A stretch of 64,000 nucleotides of DNA from Aquibacillus kalidii (GCF_014280935.1 NZ_JACLZI010000024.1:1-64000), one strand, 5' to 3'; numbered from the stretch's first letter, positions 49,349 through 59,985 are shown. The notes: generated from the sequence alone by a model not told the origin. Program-made: numbers and translations.

Positions 49349-50008
49349 TTATCCTTGTAACATTTCGTCAATCGCTCTATTCGCATTAGCAGCTAAGAGG
49401 TTCTCTGGGTTGATTTCCAATGCTTTGTCGAAATGTTGCTTCGCTTCCTGCACCTTCTCTTGATATAGATAGGTTACACCCATGTTGTAATGGGCATCAC
49501 TATGCTCCTCATTTAGATCTAATACTTTTTGAAAAGTTTGCTGTGCAATATCTATTTGATTGGTTTGTGCCAAAGATAGACCGTATTGGAACCAGATATC
49601 TTCATCATTAGACTTTAGCTCAGCAGCTCGTTGTAGATATGGTAGAGCCAATTTATGTTGATCTTGATTTTGCAAGCTTAAGCCTAGCATGAAATACACA
49701 TCCCCTTCATCGAGGCCAAGCTTAATTGCTTGTTGGTAATTCTCTTGTGCTTGATGAAACATTTCTTGTTCAAAATAAACATTGCCCAATCCATAATAAC
49801 CAGTAGCCGCTTTTGGTTCTAGTTCCATACCTTTTTTGAAAAAGGTCTCCGCACGCTCATAGTCGTTCATATGTAATAGTAAGTTACCAAAATTAATATA
49901 TCCTAAATAATCATCAGGGTTTTCCTCGATCGCTGCTGTAAAAAATTTCACAGCTTCTTCTAGATTGCCTTCTTGCATAAACTGAACACCTTTATTCATT
50001 TCACTCAT
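49349..50008 (-). CDS. TPR repeat protein (YrrB-like)
   Basis: About six tetratricopeptide repeats covering nearly the whole protein, each with the W/Y-G-A-F-A-P spacing (for example DDYLGYINFGNLLLHMNDYE). Such scaffolds bind partner peptides; no catalytic residues are present. In Bacillus subtilis the equivalent, YrrB, lies between mnmA and recD2 and has been linked to cysteine desulfurase/MnmA function by position only. Start at the ATG giving MSEMNKGVQF, nine bases after AGGAG; three earlier codons are unsupported. Confidence 0.88.
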   Translation of the reverse strand: MSEMNKGVQFMQEGNLEEAVKFFTAAIEENPDDYLGYINFGNLLLHMNDYERAETFFKKGMELEPKAATGYYGLGNVYFEQEMFHQAQENYQQAIKLGLDEGDVYFMLGLSLQNQDQHKLALPYLQRAAELKSNDEDIWFQYGLSLAQTNQIDIAQQTFQKVLDLNEEHSDAHYNMGVTYLYQEKVQEAKQHFDKALEINPENLLAANANRAIDEMLQG

Positions 50009-50104
50009 TACCACCATCTCCTAATCTATTGCTGACTAACCGTTCCCATCATTTATTATTTATTTTACCATGTTCCTTGTCGCTACTAAAATAAAAAAAA
50101 GATA

Positions 50105-50125
50105 GGACAGACATTTTGTCTGCCC
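50105..50125 (-). terminator. Terminator of mnmA
   Basis: GGGCAGAC / GTCTGTCC with a five-base loop and eight T on the minus strand, directly after the mnmA stop. Confidence 0.88.
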
Positions 50126-50136
50126 CCTCTACTAAT

Positions 50137-51279
<1,143 letters not shown>

Positions 51280-52422
51280 TTATTTTATAAGTCTATTTAT
51301 AATAGAAGCAACTCTTGTTGCTGCTTCTGTAACTTCATCTTCAGAATTGGGAAGCCCGAAACTAAAACGAATGGAATTAATTGTGCGATCATTTGATGAC
51401 CCATACATTGCCGAAAGAACATGGGAAGGCTCAACGGAACCAGCCGTACATGCACTTCCACTAGAAGCAGAAATACCAGATAGATCGAAGTTGGTTAATA
51501 ACTGTTCTACATTGGTACCCGGAAAGCTAATATTAACTATAGATGGAATAGCATTTTCCAGGTCTCCATTAATGGAAAAACTTACTTTTTCAGACTCGAG
51601 TTTTTTTAAAAATAACTGTTTGTACGTATTGTAGGCTAAATTGCGATCGTCTCGTTCTGCTTGGGCCAACTCGATTGCTTTTTGAAACCCTATTATACCC
51701 GTTACATTTTCAGTACCTGGACGCTTTTTTCGTTCCTGTTGACCACCGTGCTGTAAGGAAGAAATTTTCACATTCTCGTTTATATAGAGAAATCCTACAC
51801 CTTTTGGTCCATTTACTTTATGTGAAGAGACAGTTAATAAGTCAACTCCGAGCTTATCTACATCTATATCTAGTAAACCATAAGCTTGTACTGCATCCGT
51901 ATGGAAGTATGCTTGATGCCCTTTTAGAATCTCTCCTATTTCTTTTATCGGTTGAATAATTCCTGTTTCGTTATTAACCATCATAACAGATACCACAATC
52001 GTTTCATCTGTTAACGCATCTTTCAAATCCTGTACGTTAATTTGTCCATTAGATTGCACTTGCAAATATGTGACAGTAAAGTCCTGTTTTTCTAAACTTT
52101 CTGCTGCATGTAGAATAGCATGATGTTCAATCGTTGTCGTAATGATATGCTTACCTTTATCTTGATTAGCTAAAGCTGTACCAATTAACGCAAGATTATC
52201 TGCCTCAGTTCCACCACTAGTAAACGTTATATTCTTCTCATTCGCACCAATACTTGAAGCTGCAACTTTTCTTGCATTATCAAGTGTTTGCCGCGCTTTT
52301 CTACCATACTGGTGGATACTGGAGGGGTTGCCATATACTTCTTCTAAGCTTTTCTGCATCACCTTTATTACTTCGGGATGAACAGGTGATGTTGCAGCAT
52401 TATCTAAGTAAATTCCATTCAT
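51280..52422 (-). CDS. Cysteine desulfurase (YrvO/NifS type)
   Basis: PLP enzyme that takes sulfur from cysteine and passes it to MnmA. The PLP Lys is in SSHKVNGPKG near residue 203 and the catalytic Cys in SSGSACTAG near 323; the short loop around this Cys places it in the class used directly by MnmA in Bacillus subtilis (YrvO). 380 residues. ATG with AGGAGGA. Between cymR and mnmA, order conserved. Confidence 0.93.
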   Translation of the reverse strand: MNGIYLDNAATSPVHPEVIKVMQKSLEEVYGNPSSIHQYGRKARQTLDNARKVAASSIGANEKNITFTSGGTEADNLALIGTALANQDKGKHIITTTIEHHAILHAAESLEKQDFTVTYLQVQSNGQINVQDLKDALTDETIVVSVMMVNNETGIIQPIKEIGEILKGHQAYFHTDAVQAYGLLDIDVDKLGVDLLTVSSHKVNGPKGVGFLYINENVKISSLQHGGQQERKKRPGTENVTGIIGFQKAIELAQAERDDRNLAYNTYKQLFLKKLESEKVSFSINGDLENAIPSIVNISFPGTNVEQLLTNFDLSGISASSGSACTAGSVEPSHVLSAMYGSSNDRTINSIRFSFGLPNSEDEVTEAATRVASIINRLIK

Positions 52423-52436
52423 TTGCCTTCCTCCTA

Positions 52437-52856
52437 TTAAATGTAGAACATGTACGGATCTTGGTTACCAGTATCCTCATATTTACTTAAGTCGTCTAAG
52501 GTTGTCGTATCTAACACGTTCTTTACTGCATCTCGGATACGAATCCATAAATGTTGCTTTGCAGGCTCTTCATCTTCAATTCCTTCTACCGGAGTAATAG
52601 GACCTTCGAGAATTCTTATAATATCTCCTGCAGTAATATCTACAGGCTTTTTAGCTAGTATATATCCACCATAAGCGCCTCGAATACTTCTAACTAAAGA
52701 AGCATTACGTAATGGCGCCACCAATTGTTCTAAATAATGTTCTGATAAATTATTTTCCTTTGCAATTGCTTTTAATGACATTGGGCCTTTCCCATCATTT
52801 TTCGCTAATTCAATCATAATGGTTAGTCCATATCTTCCTTTTGTTGAGATTTTCAT
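52437..52856 (-). CDS. cymR: Rrf2 family regulator CymR
   Basis: Repressor of cysteine and sulfur-uptake genes that acts as a complex with cysteine synthase CysK. N-terminal winged helix with MKISTKGRYGLTIMIELAKN and recognition helix LSEHYLEQLVAPLRNA. No Fe-S cysteines in the usual Rrf2 positions, in line with CymR. 139 residues. ATG with AAAGGGGAG. The first 47 bases overlap the end of the upstream membrane-protein gene. Confidence 0.93.
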   Translation of the reverse strand: MKISTKGRYGLTIMIELAKNDGKGPMSLKAIAKENNLSEHYLEQLVAPLRNASLVRSIRGAYGGYILAKKPVDITAGDIIRILEGPITPVEGIEDEEPAKQHLWIRIRDAVKNVLDTTTLDDLSKYEDTGNQDPYMFYI

Positions 52857-53481
52857 CTCGCACTCCCCTTTTCAATGCATTATTCAAAAATTGTTCTGCT
52901 TGAGGTATAGTAACACCTACTACAGAACCGATCGATAACACAATAACAATTGTTCCTACACCTATTGGACCGCCTAAAAGCCAGCCAATGACAAACACTA
53001 CTAGTTCAATAGCATTCCTTACGCGAGACAATTTCCATCCAAACCTTTTACTCATATACAACATGACACTATCTCTAGGACCAGCACCAAAGTTTGGTGC
53101 CACATAGACACCTACACCTATTGCCGTTATAAATATTCCTAGTATTAACAGCACCACTTCAGTCCAATACAAATTTGGCTCAGGAATTAACCAATTAAAC
53201 AAATCAATAAACAGCCCAAGTAATATCATATTTAAATATGTACCTATAGTTGGTAGTTTTTTTGTTAGATATGCGGTTAACATAACTATAATTAAACCGG
53301 TAATAATCGACCATGTACCTATCGTTAATCCAAATTGAATATATAACCCATAGTGGAATACATCCCATGGACTTAATCCCAGGTCCTTAGCTTTTATTGT
53401 TAAACTGACACCAAACGCCAAAATAATAATACCCGCGAAAAAAAACAACCATCTTATCAAATATTCTCTTTTGTTACTCAA
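52810..53481 (-). CDS. YczE-like membrane protein
   Basis: 223-residue integral membrane protein of the YczE/YyaS/YitT-like group with about five hydrophobic segments and LTIKAKDLGLSPWDVFHYGL and FGAGPRDSVMLYMSKRFGWK motifs typical of YczE. Function poorly known. TTG start with AGAGGG. Its last ~16 codons lie inside cymR in another frame, giving a polar tail (RGVRDENLNKRKIWTNHYD). The pairing with cymR is not the Bacillus subtilis arrangement as I recall it. Confidence 0.85.
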   Translation of the reverse strand: MSNKREYLIRWLFFFAGIIILAFGVSLTIKAKDLGLSPWDVFHYGLYIQFGLTIGTWSIITGLIIVMLTAYLTKKLPTIGTYLNMILLGLFIDLFNWLIPEPNLYWTEVVLLILGIFITAIGVGVYVAPNFGAGPRDSVMLYMSKRFGWKLSRVRNAIELVVFVIGWLLGGPIGVGTIVIVLSIGSVVGVTIPQAEQFLNNALKRGVRDENLNKRKIWTNHYD

Positions 53482-53786
53482 TTGTAATGCGTCCCTCTTT
53501 GATGATTTTATTTTAAAAACATGATGTTAAATAGTATGTCCTATAGTATTTACGAAATAATCTACTATTTAGCCAAATAATTGCTAAACTACCAACGGTA
53601 ATTATAGCACGAATGACATGTTTCTTGCATTTTCGAACAGGAATAAGTACGCTAAAGATATAAAAATACGAAATTATGTTCGCTGTAAAACTTCATAAGT
53701 CTTGTGATAAAACAAAGAATAATTTTAAAAAAATTAACTCTTATTGTCAAGCTATTAGAATTAGTTACTAAAGGAGAATAAGTCCG
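53482..53786. other. Divergent region between YczE-like gene and rarA
   Basis: About 305 bases of AT-rich DNA between genes reading outward. Promoters for both must be here, but several weak hexamers compete and I name none. No reading frame with a start, no strong fold. Confidence 0.5.
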
Positions 53787-55055
53787 ATGAATAATAAACC
53801 ACTAGCGTTTAGGATGCGACCTAATAGTATCAATGAAATTATTGGTCAAAAGCACCTAGTAGATCAAGGGAAAATGATACGTAGAATGATTGAAGCTAAT
53901 CGTCTTGCTTCTATGATTTTATTTGGTCCTCCAGGAACTGGAAAAACATCTATGGCAATGGCATTAGCCAAAAGCTTAAATTTACGCTTTAAATTATTAA
54001 ATGCGGTAGTTGATAAGAAAAAAGATATGGAAATAGCTGTAGAAGAAGCTAAAATGTCGGGACATCTTGTTCTAATTTTAGATGAGGTTCACCGTCTAGA
54101 TAAAGCTAAACAAGATTTTTTATTACCACATGTTGAAAGTAACTTGCTGACTTTAATTGGCTGTACGACAAGTAATCCATATCACTCTATCAATCCTGCC
54201 ATACGAAGTCGAACACACTTATTTGAATTATATAAATTGGAACCAGAACACATAATAGAAGCGATAAACAGGGCGGTAAATGATTCTGTCAATGGATTAG
54301 CAAATATGAATATTGAGATTACAGAAGATGCGCTTGAACATTTTGCCAATTCTGCCAACGGTGATTTACGGGCAGCATTAAATGGATTGGAATTAGCAGC
54401 CTTCTCGACTCCTGAAAAAGATAACACAGTCTTCATTGACTTGGAAGTTGCAGAAGCATGTATGCAGAAGAAGAGCTTTTCTCATGATAAAAATGGGGAT
54501 GCACATTATGATGTGTTGTCAGCCTTTCAAAAGTCTATTAGGGGTAGTGATGTCAACGCCGCCCTGCACTATTTAGGCAGATTAATAGAAGCTGGGGATC
54601 TTGATAGCATATCTCGTAGAATGATCGTCATCGCTTATGAGGATATCGGGCTAGCTAATCCACAAGCAGGGCCTCGGGCATTAGCTGCTGTTGAAGCTGC
54701 TGAACGGCTTGGTTTTCCAGAAGCAAGAATTCCATTAGCAGTTTCAATCGTAGAACTATGTCTATCACCAAAATCAAACACAGCATACAAAGCTTTAGAT
54801 GAGGCCTTGTATGATATTCGTCATAGTAACTCCGGAGACATACCTGCTCACCTTAAAGACGCTCATTACAAGGGTGCTAACTCGCTTGGTCGTGGTGTAG
54901 GTTACAAATATCCACACAATTACGAGAATGGTTGGGTTGAACAACAGTATTTACCAGATAAAATTAAAAATAAAAAATACTATCAACCAAAAGACACAGG
55001 GAAGTTTGAGAGATCATTAAAACAGGTTTACGATAGAATGGAGAAAAAATCATAA
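53787..55055 (+). CDS. rarA: Replication-associated recombination protein RarA
   Basis: AAA+ ATPase of the MgsA/RarA family that works at stalled forks and interacts with SSB. Walker A GPPGTGKTS near residue 47, Walker B LILDEVHR near 98, sensor region RSRTHLFELYKL, then the helical tetramerisation domain (SDVNAALHYLGRLIEAGD, YEDIGLANPQAGPRALA). 422 residues. ATG with AAAGGAG about ten bases upstream. Confidence 0.95.
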   Translation: MNNKPLAFRMRPNSINEIIGQKHLVDQGKMIRRMIEANRLASMILFGPPGTGKTSMAMALAKSLNLRFKLLNAVVDKKKDMEIAVEEAKMSGHLVLILDEVHRLDKAKQDFLLPHVESNLLTLIGCTTSNPYHSINPAIRSRTHLFELYKLEPEHIIEAINRAVNDSVNGLANMNIEITEDALEHFANSANGDLRAALNGLELAAFSTPEKDNTVFIDLEVAEACMQKKSFSHDKNGDAHYDVLSAFQKSIRGSDVNAALHYLGRLIEAGDLDSISRRMIVIAYEDIGLANPQAGPRALAAVEAAERLGFPEARIPLAVSIVELCLSPKSNTAYKALDEALYDIRHSNSGDIPAHLKDAHYKGANSLGRGVGYKYPHNYENGWVEQQYLPDKIKNKKYYQPKDTGKFERSLKQVYDRMEKKS

Positions 55056-55174
55056 GTTTATGAATATAGCGTATAAACTCCTATCTTTTAGGTAAAACTA
55101 GAAAACAACATTACCAAACTAGTTCTATGAATCAGTAATCATAAACAGTTATCTATTAGAAGGAGTGAATGTTA

Positions 55175-55891
55175 GTGGTAAAAGTAAGACAAGACGCATG
55201 GTCTCATGAAGATGATTTACTATTAGCGGAGACTGTATTACGTCATATTAGAGAAGGCAGTACCCAGTTAAATGCATTTGAAGAGGTTGGTGACAAATTA
55301 AACAGAACGTCTGCTGCTTGCGGATTTCGTTGGAATGCTGAAGTTAGGCAACGTTACGAACAAGCTGTTTCTATTGCAAAAAGACAAAGAAAAGAGAAAA
55401 AACGTGCATTAGCAAGGCAGCAACAGTCTACAACTAGACAAGAGGTTATTCCTGCTACTCATACGGAAACAGAACAATTTTCCATTCCAAGTCAGGAAAT
55501 AGAATTGGATGCAGAACCCTTACCAAAACGCTCTGAACTAGATTTCAGCACCTTACCTAGTTCAGATTTTGAAAGTAACGAAATGAATATCGATAATATA
55601 ATAGATTACCTTAGAGATATTAAGAAAGATGTAAATAATTCCACTCTTTCGAAAAGTGGTATGGAACGATTACAAAGAGAAAACGAAGAGCTTAAACAAG
55701 AAAACCAATTGATGGAGAAGAAAATAGGTCAGTTAGAAAAGCAATTACACACCGTACAGGAAGATTATCAGGTATTAATTCAAATCATGGATAGAGCTAG
55801 AAAAATGGTTGTTTTTGATGACGATGAGACAGTACCAACGCCCGCATTCAGAATGGAGAAAAACGGTAATTTAGAGCAAGTTGCTAGATAA
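55175..55891 (+). CDS. RsfA-family transcription factor
   Basis: N-terminal Myb/SANT-like domain (RQDAWSHEDDLLLAETVLRHIREGSTQ... AACGFRWNAEVR, about residues 3-55) and a C-terminal coiled coil (ENEELKQENQLMEKKIGQLE, about 170-215). The family includes the prespore regulator RsfA of Bacillus subtilis; target genes here are unknown. Start chosen at GTG (MVKVRQDAW), nine bases after AGAAGGAG; an ATG two codons earlier is only three bases from it. Follows rarA by about 120 bases. Confidence 0.88.
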   Translation: MVKVRQDAWSHEDDLLLAETVLRHIREGSTQLNAFEEVGDKLNRTSAACGFRWNAEVRQRYEQAVSIAKRQRKEKKRALARQQQSTTRQEVIPATHTETEQFSIPSQEIELDAEPLPKRSELDFSTLPSSDFESNEMNIDNIIDYLRDIKKDVNNSTLSKSGMERLQRENEELKQENQLMEKKIGQLEKQLHTVQEDYQVLIQIMDRARKMVVFDDDETVPTPAFRMEKNGNLEQVAR

Positions 55892-55924
55892 CAACCTTTT
55901 CTGGAAAGTTAATAATACGTCGTC

Positions 55925-55959
55925 AAAAAGCATGAATATCTAATTTGTTCATGCTTTTT
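55925..55959 (+). terminator. Terminator of the rsfA-family gene
   Basis: AAAAAGCATGAA / TTCATGCTTTTT with an 11-base loop. Confidence 0.85.
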
Positions 55960-55990
55960 ATATGGAACCTAGCAAATAATCTATTATTCA

Positions 55991-56025
55991 AAAAAGCTAT
56001 CAGGTATTTTCCCTGATAGCTTTTT
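55991..56025. terminator. Second, bidirectional terminator
   Basis: AAAAAGCTATCAGG / CCTGATAGCTTTTT with a seven-base loop. On the minus strand it lies about 36 bases past the 6S RNA closing stem and can stop that transcript, leaving a 3' extension to be trimmed. Confidence 0.9.
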
Positions 56026-56060
56026 AATTAATTTTCTTAAATAAGTACATTATGTAAGTA

Positions 56061-56252
56061 ATCAATCCCAATCGTGCCGTCGGTGTGATGAGTTTTGATC
56101 CCGCTCTTGGCAGGTGGGTGCTCAGTTCCATATTTTATACTTCCTCTCTCCGTCATAAAGGAGGCATGTATGCCATATAGAAACAAGAAGCTCCCGTATT
56201 TATTGATGTTCGGTCAAAACGTCAATAAGACGACGAACACATCAGGATTGAT
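56061..56252 (-). ncRNA. ssrS: 6S RNA (SsrS, 6S-1 type)
   Basis: Regulatory RNA that mimics an open promoter and sequesters SigA-RNA polymerase. The ends pair as ATCAATCC / GGATTGAT, and a further helix forms between the TTCGTCGTC and GACGGCACG regions, giving the long closing stem of 6S RNA around an unpaired centre. The 5' sequence TCCTGATGTGTT resembles 6S-1 (BsrA) of Bacillus subtilis as I remember it, and the place between rarA and aspS is the conserved one. About 190 nucleotides, with a leader of some 23 bases from the promoter. Confidence 0.85.
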
Positions 56253-56281
56253 CACTAGATACTTAATTACTTTGTAAGAAA

Positions 56282-56310
56282 ATAATAGCATATCGCGCTA
56301 CTCATTTCAA
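56282..56310 (-). promoter_or_regulatory. SigA promoter of 6S RNA
   Basis: TTGAAA, 17 bases, TATTAT on the minus strand. The predicted start (A at about 56275) lies upstream of the 6S closing stem, so the 5' end would need trimming as reported for B. subtilis 6S-1. Confidence 0.75.
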
Positions 56311-56357
56311 GGAATCTAAAATGACGATTGTTTTACAATTTTACATTTTATTTACAT

Positions 56358-58127
56358 TTATTCTTTTTTCTTTAAAGCTAGATTCAATTCATCTAATTGG
56401 TTTGTACTAACACTTCCCGGTGCTTCTGTAAGTGGATCAGATGCAGATGCTGTTTTAGGGAACAGAATGGTATCGCGCAAATTAGTCCTGCCTGCTAATA
56501 GCATAATAAATCGATCAAATCCCAAAGCTATACCACCATGTGGAGGTGCACCAAACTCAAGTGCTTCTAGTAAGAACCCGAATTGCTCTGTTGCTTCCTC
56601 TTCCGTGAATCCCAATACCTCAAACATCTTATTTTGCATGTCACGTTGATAAATACGCAGTGATCCGCCACCAAGTTCGTATCCGTTTAACACAAGATCA
56701 TACGCTTGTGCTTTTACTTCACCTGGATTTGATTTTAGCTTATCAAAGTCTGCCTCAGCTGGCATTGTGAATGGATGGTGAGCGGCAAAATATCTTCCTG
56801 CTTCTTCATCATATTCAAATAATGGCCACTCTGTAATCCATAGGAAATTAAATTTACTTTCGTCAATTAGTTGCAACTCTTTACCTAATTTTAACCGTAG
56901 TGCACCTAAGCTGTCATAGACAACACTTGTTTTGTCTGCGACGAATAACAACAAATCCCCATCATCTATTTGAAGAACATTACGTAAGTCAGAAACCTCT
57001 TGGTCTGATAAAAACTTAGAAATTGGTCCTTTCAATTCGCCACTTTCAGCTTTTAACCACGCCAAGCCTTTAGCACCATAAATCTTGACAAAATCTGTAA
57101 GAGCGTCAATATCCTTACGTGAATAGTTACCAGCCTGACCTTTAACATTTAATGCACTTACTTTTCCACCAGATGTTACAGCCCCGCTAAACACCTTGAA
57201 ACCAGATTCTTTTACAATCTCGGACACACAAGTTAATTCGAGATCAAATCTAGTATCTGGTTTATCAGATCCAAACCGCTCCATTGCTTCGTCATATGGC
57301 ATGCGCTTGAATGGAAGCGTTACGTCAACACCCTTGACTTCTTTCATCACTTTTTCCATCATGCGCTCCGTCATAGACATAATGTCATCACTAGTCATGA
57401 AAGATGTTTCAATATCGATTTGGGTAAATTCAGGCTGTCTATCTGCGCGAAGATCTTCATCCCTAAAACATCTAGCAAATTGAAAGTATCGCTCAAACCC
57501 TGATACCATTAATAATTGCTTAAATAATTGTGGTGATTGAGGCAAAGCATAGAAATGACCTGGATGTACCCGGCTAGGTACTAGATAATCCCTAGCGCCT
57601 TCTGGTGTACTTTTCGTTAGCATCGGTGTTTCCATTTCTAAATATTGTTCTTCGTTCAGAAAGTTTCTAATAACCTGTGAAGCTTGATGTCGTAGTTTAA
57701 AGGTTTGTTGCATTGGTTCACGTCTTAAATCCAAGTAACGATATTTTAAACGTAGATCTTCTGAAACATCAAGTTCATCTTGTATTTGAAATGGTGGATT
57801 TTTTGCTTCATTTAAAATAGAAACTTTATCTACTACAATTTCTACTTCACCTGTCTTCATTTTTGGATTAATAGTAGACGGGTCTCGATTGACTACCTTA
57901 CCTGTTACTTCCAATACATATTCACTTCTTACTTTTTCAGCGATGGAAAGTGCCTCTTTTGAAACTTCTGGGTTAAATACTATTTGAACTACACCTGACC
58001 TATCTCTTAAATCAATAAAAATTAATCCACCTAAGTCTCGTCTTTTCTGCACCCATCCTTTTAAATGGATCATCTGTTCTACATTTTCAGTGCCAATCGT
58101 CCCTGCCAACTTTCTATCTTTATACAT
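56358..58127 (-). CDS. aspS: Aspartyl-tRNA synthetase
   Basis: Class IIb synthetase. OB-fold anticodon-binding domain at the N-terminus ([20 protein letters not shown]), catalytic core with [21 protein letters not shown]-type motif 2 and GIALGFDRF motif 3, and the bacterial GAD insertion. About 589 residues. Start at [12 protein letters not shown] because AAAGGGG lies seven bases upstream; an ATG two codons earlier abuts that site. Overlaps the end of hisS by eight bases, so the pair is translationally coupled under the upstream T-box. Confidence 0.97.
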   Translation of the reverse strand: MYKDRKLAGTIGTENVEQMIHLKGWVQKRRDLGGLIFIDLRDRSGVVQIVFNPEVSKEALSIAEKVRSEYVLEVTGKVVNRDPSTINPKMKTGEVEIVVDKVSILNEAKNPPFQIQDELDVSEDLRLKYRYLDLRREPMQQTFKLRHQASQVIRNFLNEEQYLEMETPMLTKSTPEGARDYLVPSRVHPGHFYALPQSPQLFKQLLMVSGFERYFQFARCFRDEDLRADRQPEFTQIDIETSFMTSDDIMSMTERMMEKVMKEVKGVDVTLPFKRMPYDEAMERFGSDKPDTRFDLELTCVSEIVKESGFKVFSGAVTSGGKVSALNVKGQAGNYSRKDIDALTDFVKIYGAKGLAWLKAESGELKGPISKFLSDQEVSDLRNVLQIDDGDLLLFVADKTSVVYDSLGALRLKLGKELQLIDESKFNFLWITEWPLFEYDEEAGRYFAAHHPFTMPAEADFDKLKSNPGEVKAQAYDLVLNGYELGGGSLRIYQRDMQNKMFEVLGFTEEEATEQFGFLLEALEFGAPPHGGIALGFDRFIMLLAGRTNLRDTILFPKTASASDPLTEAPGSVSTNQLDELNLALKKKE

Positions 58128-59409
58128 GGTCATTCCCCTTTCGTAATTTATTCTTCATATAGGTAATAAAGTCACTGATTGATACTTCAGTTTGTTCTCC
58201 AGTTTCCATATCTTTAACACTTACAATATTTTTATCTAGTTCATCTTCGCCTAGAACCATCACAAACTTGGCATTTAACCGGTCTGCTGCCTTAAATTGT
58301 GCCTTGAATTTTTTGTCTTGATAGTCTTTATCTACTTGAATTCCTGCTTTTCGTAGTTCATATGTTAATCTAACGGCTTCGTCTTTTGCCTTGTCTCCTA
58401 ACGATACAAAATAGCAATCTACACTTTCATCAGTAGGTAGAGTAATCTTTTCAGCCTCTAATGCCATTAATAATCGCTCTATACTCATAGCAAAGCCAAT
58501 CCCTGGTGTTTCTGGCCCTCCTAAACTTTCCACTAAACCGTTATACCTTCCGCCTCCAGATAGAGTTGTAATAGCACCAAAACCTTCTGCATCACTCATA
58601 ATTTCAAAAGCTGTATGATTATAATAATCAAGTCCACGAACAAGATTCTGATCAACAACATAGGAAATACCCATGTTATCTAGGTGCTTTTGTACTTTTT
58701 GAAAATACTCTCGCGACTCATCATTTAAATATTCTAGAATAGAAGGCGCTGTAGACATAGCCGGGTGCTCTCGATCTTTTTTACAATCTAGGATACGCAT
58801 TGGATTTTTCTCAAGCCTTGATTGACAATCACCACAAAGTTCTTCCTTTACAGGAGTGAAGTGATTAATGAGTGCATTGCGGTGCTCCATCCTACTTTCG
58901 CTATCACCTAAGCTATTTATCACTAACTTTAAAGAACGTAATCCAAGTTCTTGGTAGCCACTCATGGCAAGAGCTATCACTTCTGCATCTACTGCAGGAT
59001 CTGCGCTACCCAAAGCTTCCACTCCAAATTGGACGAATTGACGCATTCTACCTTGTTGAGGTCTTTCATAACGAAACATTGGTCCAAAGTAGAACAGTTT
59101 AGTTGGTTGATTTGGTAGGCCGAATAATTTATGTTCTACAAATGCTCTGACAACAGATGCCGTTCCTTCTGGGCGAAGTGTTAAACTTCTATCACCGCGA
59201 TCTTGGAATGTGTACATTTCCTTCTGTACTATATCCGTTGTATCACCAACACCACGCTGAAATAACTCTGTATGCTCGAAAATCGGGGTGCGTATTTCCT
59301 TATAATTGTAGCGATTACTTAAGTCTTTCAGCTTTCCTTCCACATACTGCCAGTTCTCTGTTACTCCTGGTAGTAAGTCTTGTGTACCTCTAGGTAATTT
59401 AATATTCAT
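58120..59409 (-). CDS. hisS: Histidyl-tRNA synthetase
   Basis: Class IIa synthetase. Motif 1/2 region with [20 protein letters not shown] and [19 protein letters not shown], histidine-binding [14 protein letters not shown] and [14 protein letters not shown], and a C-terminal anticodon-binding domain. 429 residues. ATG with AAGGGGGT. First gene of hisS-aspS. Confidence 0.97.
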   Translation of the reverse strand: MNIKLPRGTQDLLPGVTENWQYVEGKLKDLSNRYNYKEIRTPIFEHTELFQRGVGDTTDIVQKEMYTFQDRGDRSLTLRPEGTASVVRAFVEHKLFGLPNQPTKLFYFGPMFRYERPQQGRMRQFVQFGVEALGSADPAVDAEVIALAMSGYQELGLRSLKLVINSLGDSESRMEHRNALINHFTPVKEELCGDCQSRLEKNPMRILDCKKDREHPAMSTAPSILEYLNDESREYFQKVQKHLDNMGISYVVDQNLVRGLDYYNHTAFEIMSDAEGFGAITTLSGGGRYNGLVESLGGPETPGIGFAMSIERLLMALEAEKITLPTDESVDCYFVSLGDKAKDEAVRLTYELRKAGIQVDKDYQDKKFKAQFKAADRLNAKFVMVLGEDELDKNIVSVKDMETGEQTEVSISDFITYMKNKLRKGNDHV

Positions 59410-59485
59410 GGTTATTAACCCCCTTAAATTATAGATAGATATGTATGGTTAAAATACTTATATAATAAATTTGCCCATAAAAATA

Positions 59486-59780
59486 AACTCTCATCCCAAA
59501 AGAAGGGACGAGAGTTATACCCGTGTTGCCACCCTAGTTGAAGTCAAATTGCAACTTCCACTCAAACAGTTAACGCCTGTCTACGTTTGTACCTACTTTG
59601 TTTTTTCGATACAAAACCTTCGGAATGTCTTTCATCAGATCATCTAGTAGGAATTCTCTCAGCCTTTGGAATTCCCTCTCTCTACTTGTGTCCCTCTGAT
59701 TACTTGTTCCATCATCAGTTATACTAGTTTATCAATCGAACCATTTAGACATGGTTTCGACATAATTAAATTCAGAATTG
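59486..59780 (-). promoter_or_regulatory. T-box leader of hisS-aspS (GAC/CAU specifier)
   Basis: T-box AGGGTGGCAACACGGG at 59535-59520 (minus). The bases TGGC would pair with GCCA, the acceptor end of a tRNA with discriminator G, as in tRNA-Asp. In the specifier-loop region the sequence GAAAGACAU places the Asp codon GAC at 59629-59627 and, shifted by two bases, the His codon CAU at 59627-59625. The terminator AACTCTCGTCCC / GGGATGAGAGTT plus a T-run is at 59486-59516. Confidence 0.9.
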
Positions 59781-59786
59781 TTTATA

Positions 59787-59815
59787 ATAATAAAGATTGT
59801 CAAGAAACTTGTCAA
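59787..59815 (-). promoter_or_regulatory. SigA promoter of hisS-aspS
   Basis: TTGACA, 17 bases, TATTAT on the minus strand. The TGA inside the -35 hexamer is also the stop codon of the small gene upstream. Confidence 0.75.
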
Positions 59816-59985
59816 GCACGATTTAGCTTTTCTTTTAATTTTTTCACATCACCAAGGGTTACACCTAATTCTTCTGCAATTTCCATGCTATTATGGGAAC
59901 CTTCCATTTCGACAAAACGATGAAAGTTAGTACCATACAGTTGATGTATAGCGTGTGAGCCTGCTAGTTTTTGATTTAATCTCAT
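59812..59985 (-). CDS. 57-residue helix-turn-helix protein
   Basis: Short gene read from ATG (MRLNQKLAGSHAIHQLYGTN) to TGA, with AGAGGTGG about six bases before the start. The C-terminal half (SMEIAEELGVTLGDVKKLKEKL) has helix-turn-helix spacing, so it may bind DNA or RNA. Length, strong ribosome binding site and position between hisS and the amidase gene argue that it is real; conserved uncharacterised small proteins occur at this place in Bacillales. No function can be assigned. Confidence 0.78.
   Translation of the reverse strand: MRLNQKLAGSHAIHQLYGTNFHRFVEMEGSHNSMEIAEELGVTLGDVKKLKEKLNRA

Noticed and set aside
56095-56277. Plus-strand frame with an AAAGGAGG site and a 35-residue product starting MPYRNKKLPYLL
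   Set aside because: It lies wholly opposite the 6S RNA, whose pairing constraints explain the sequence; the apparent ribosome binding site is a complement of 6S RNA bases.
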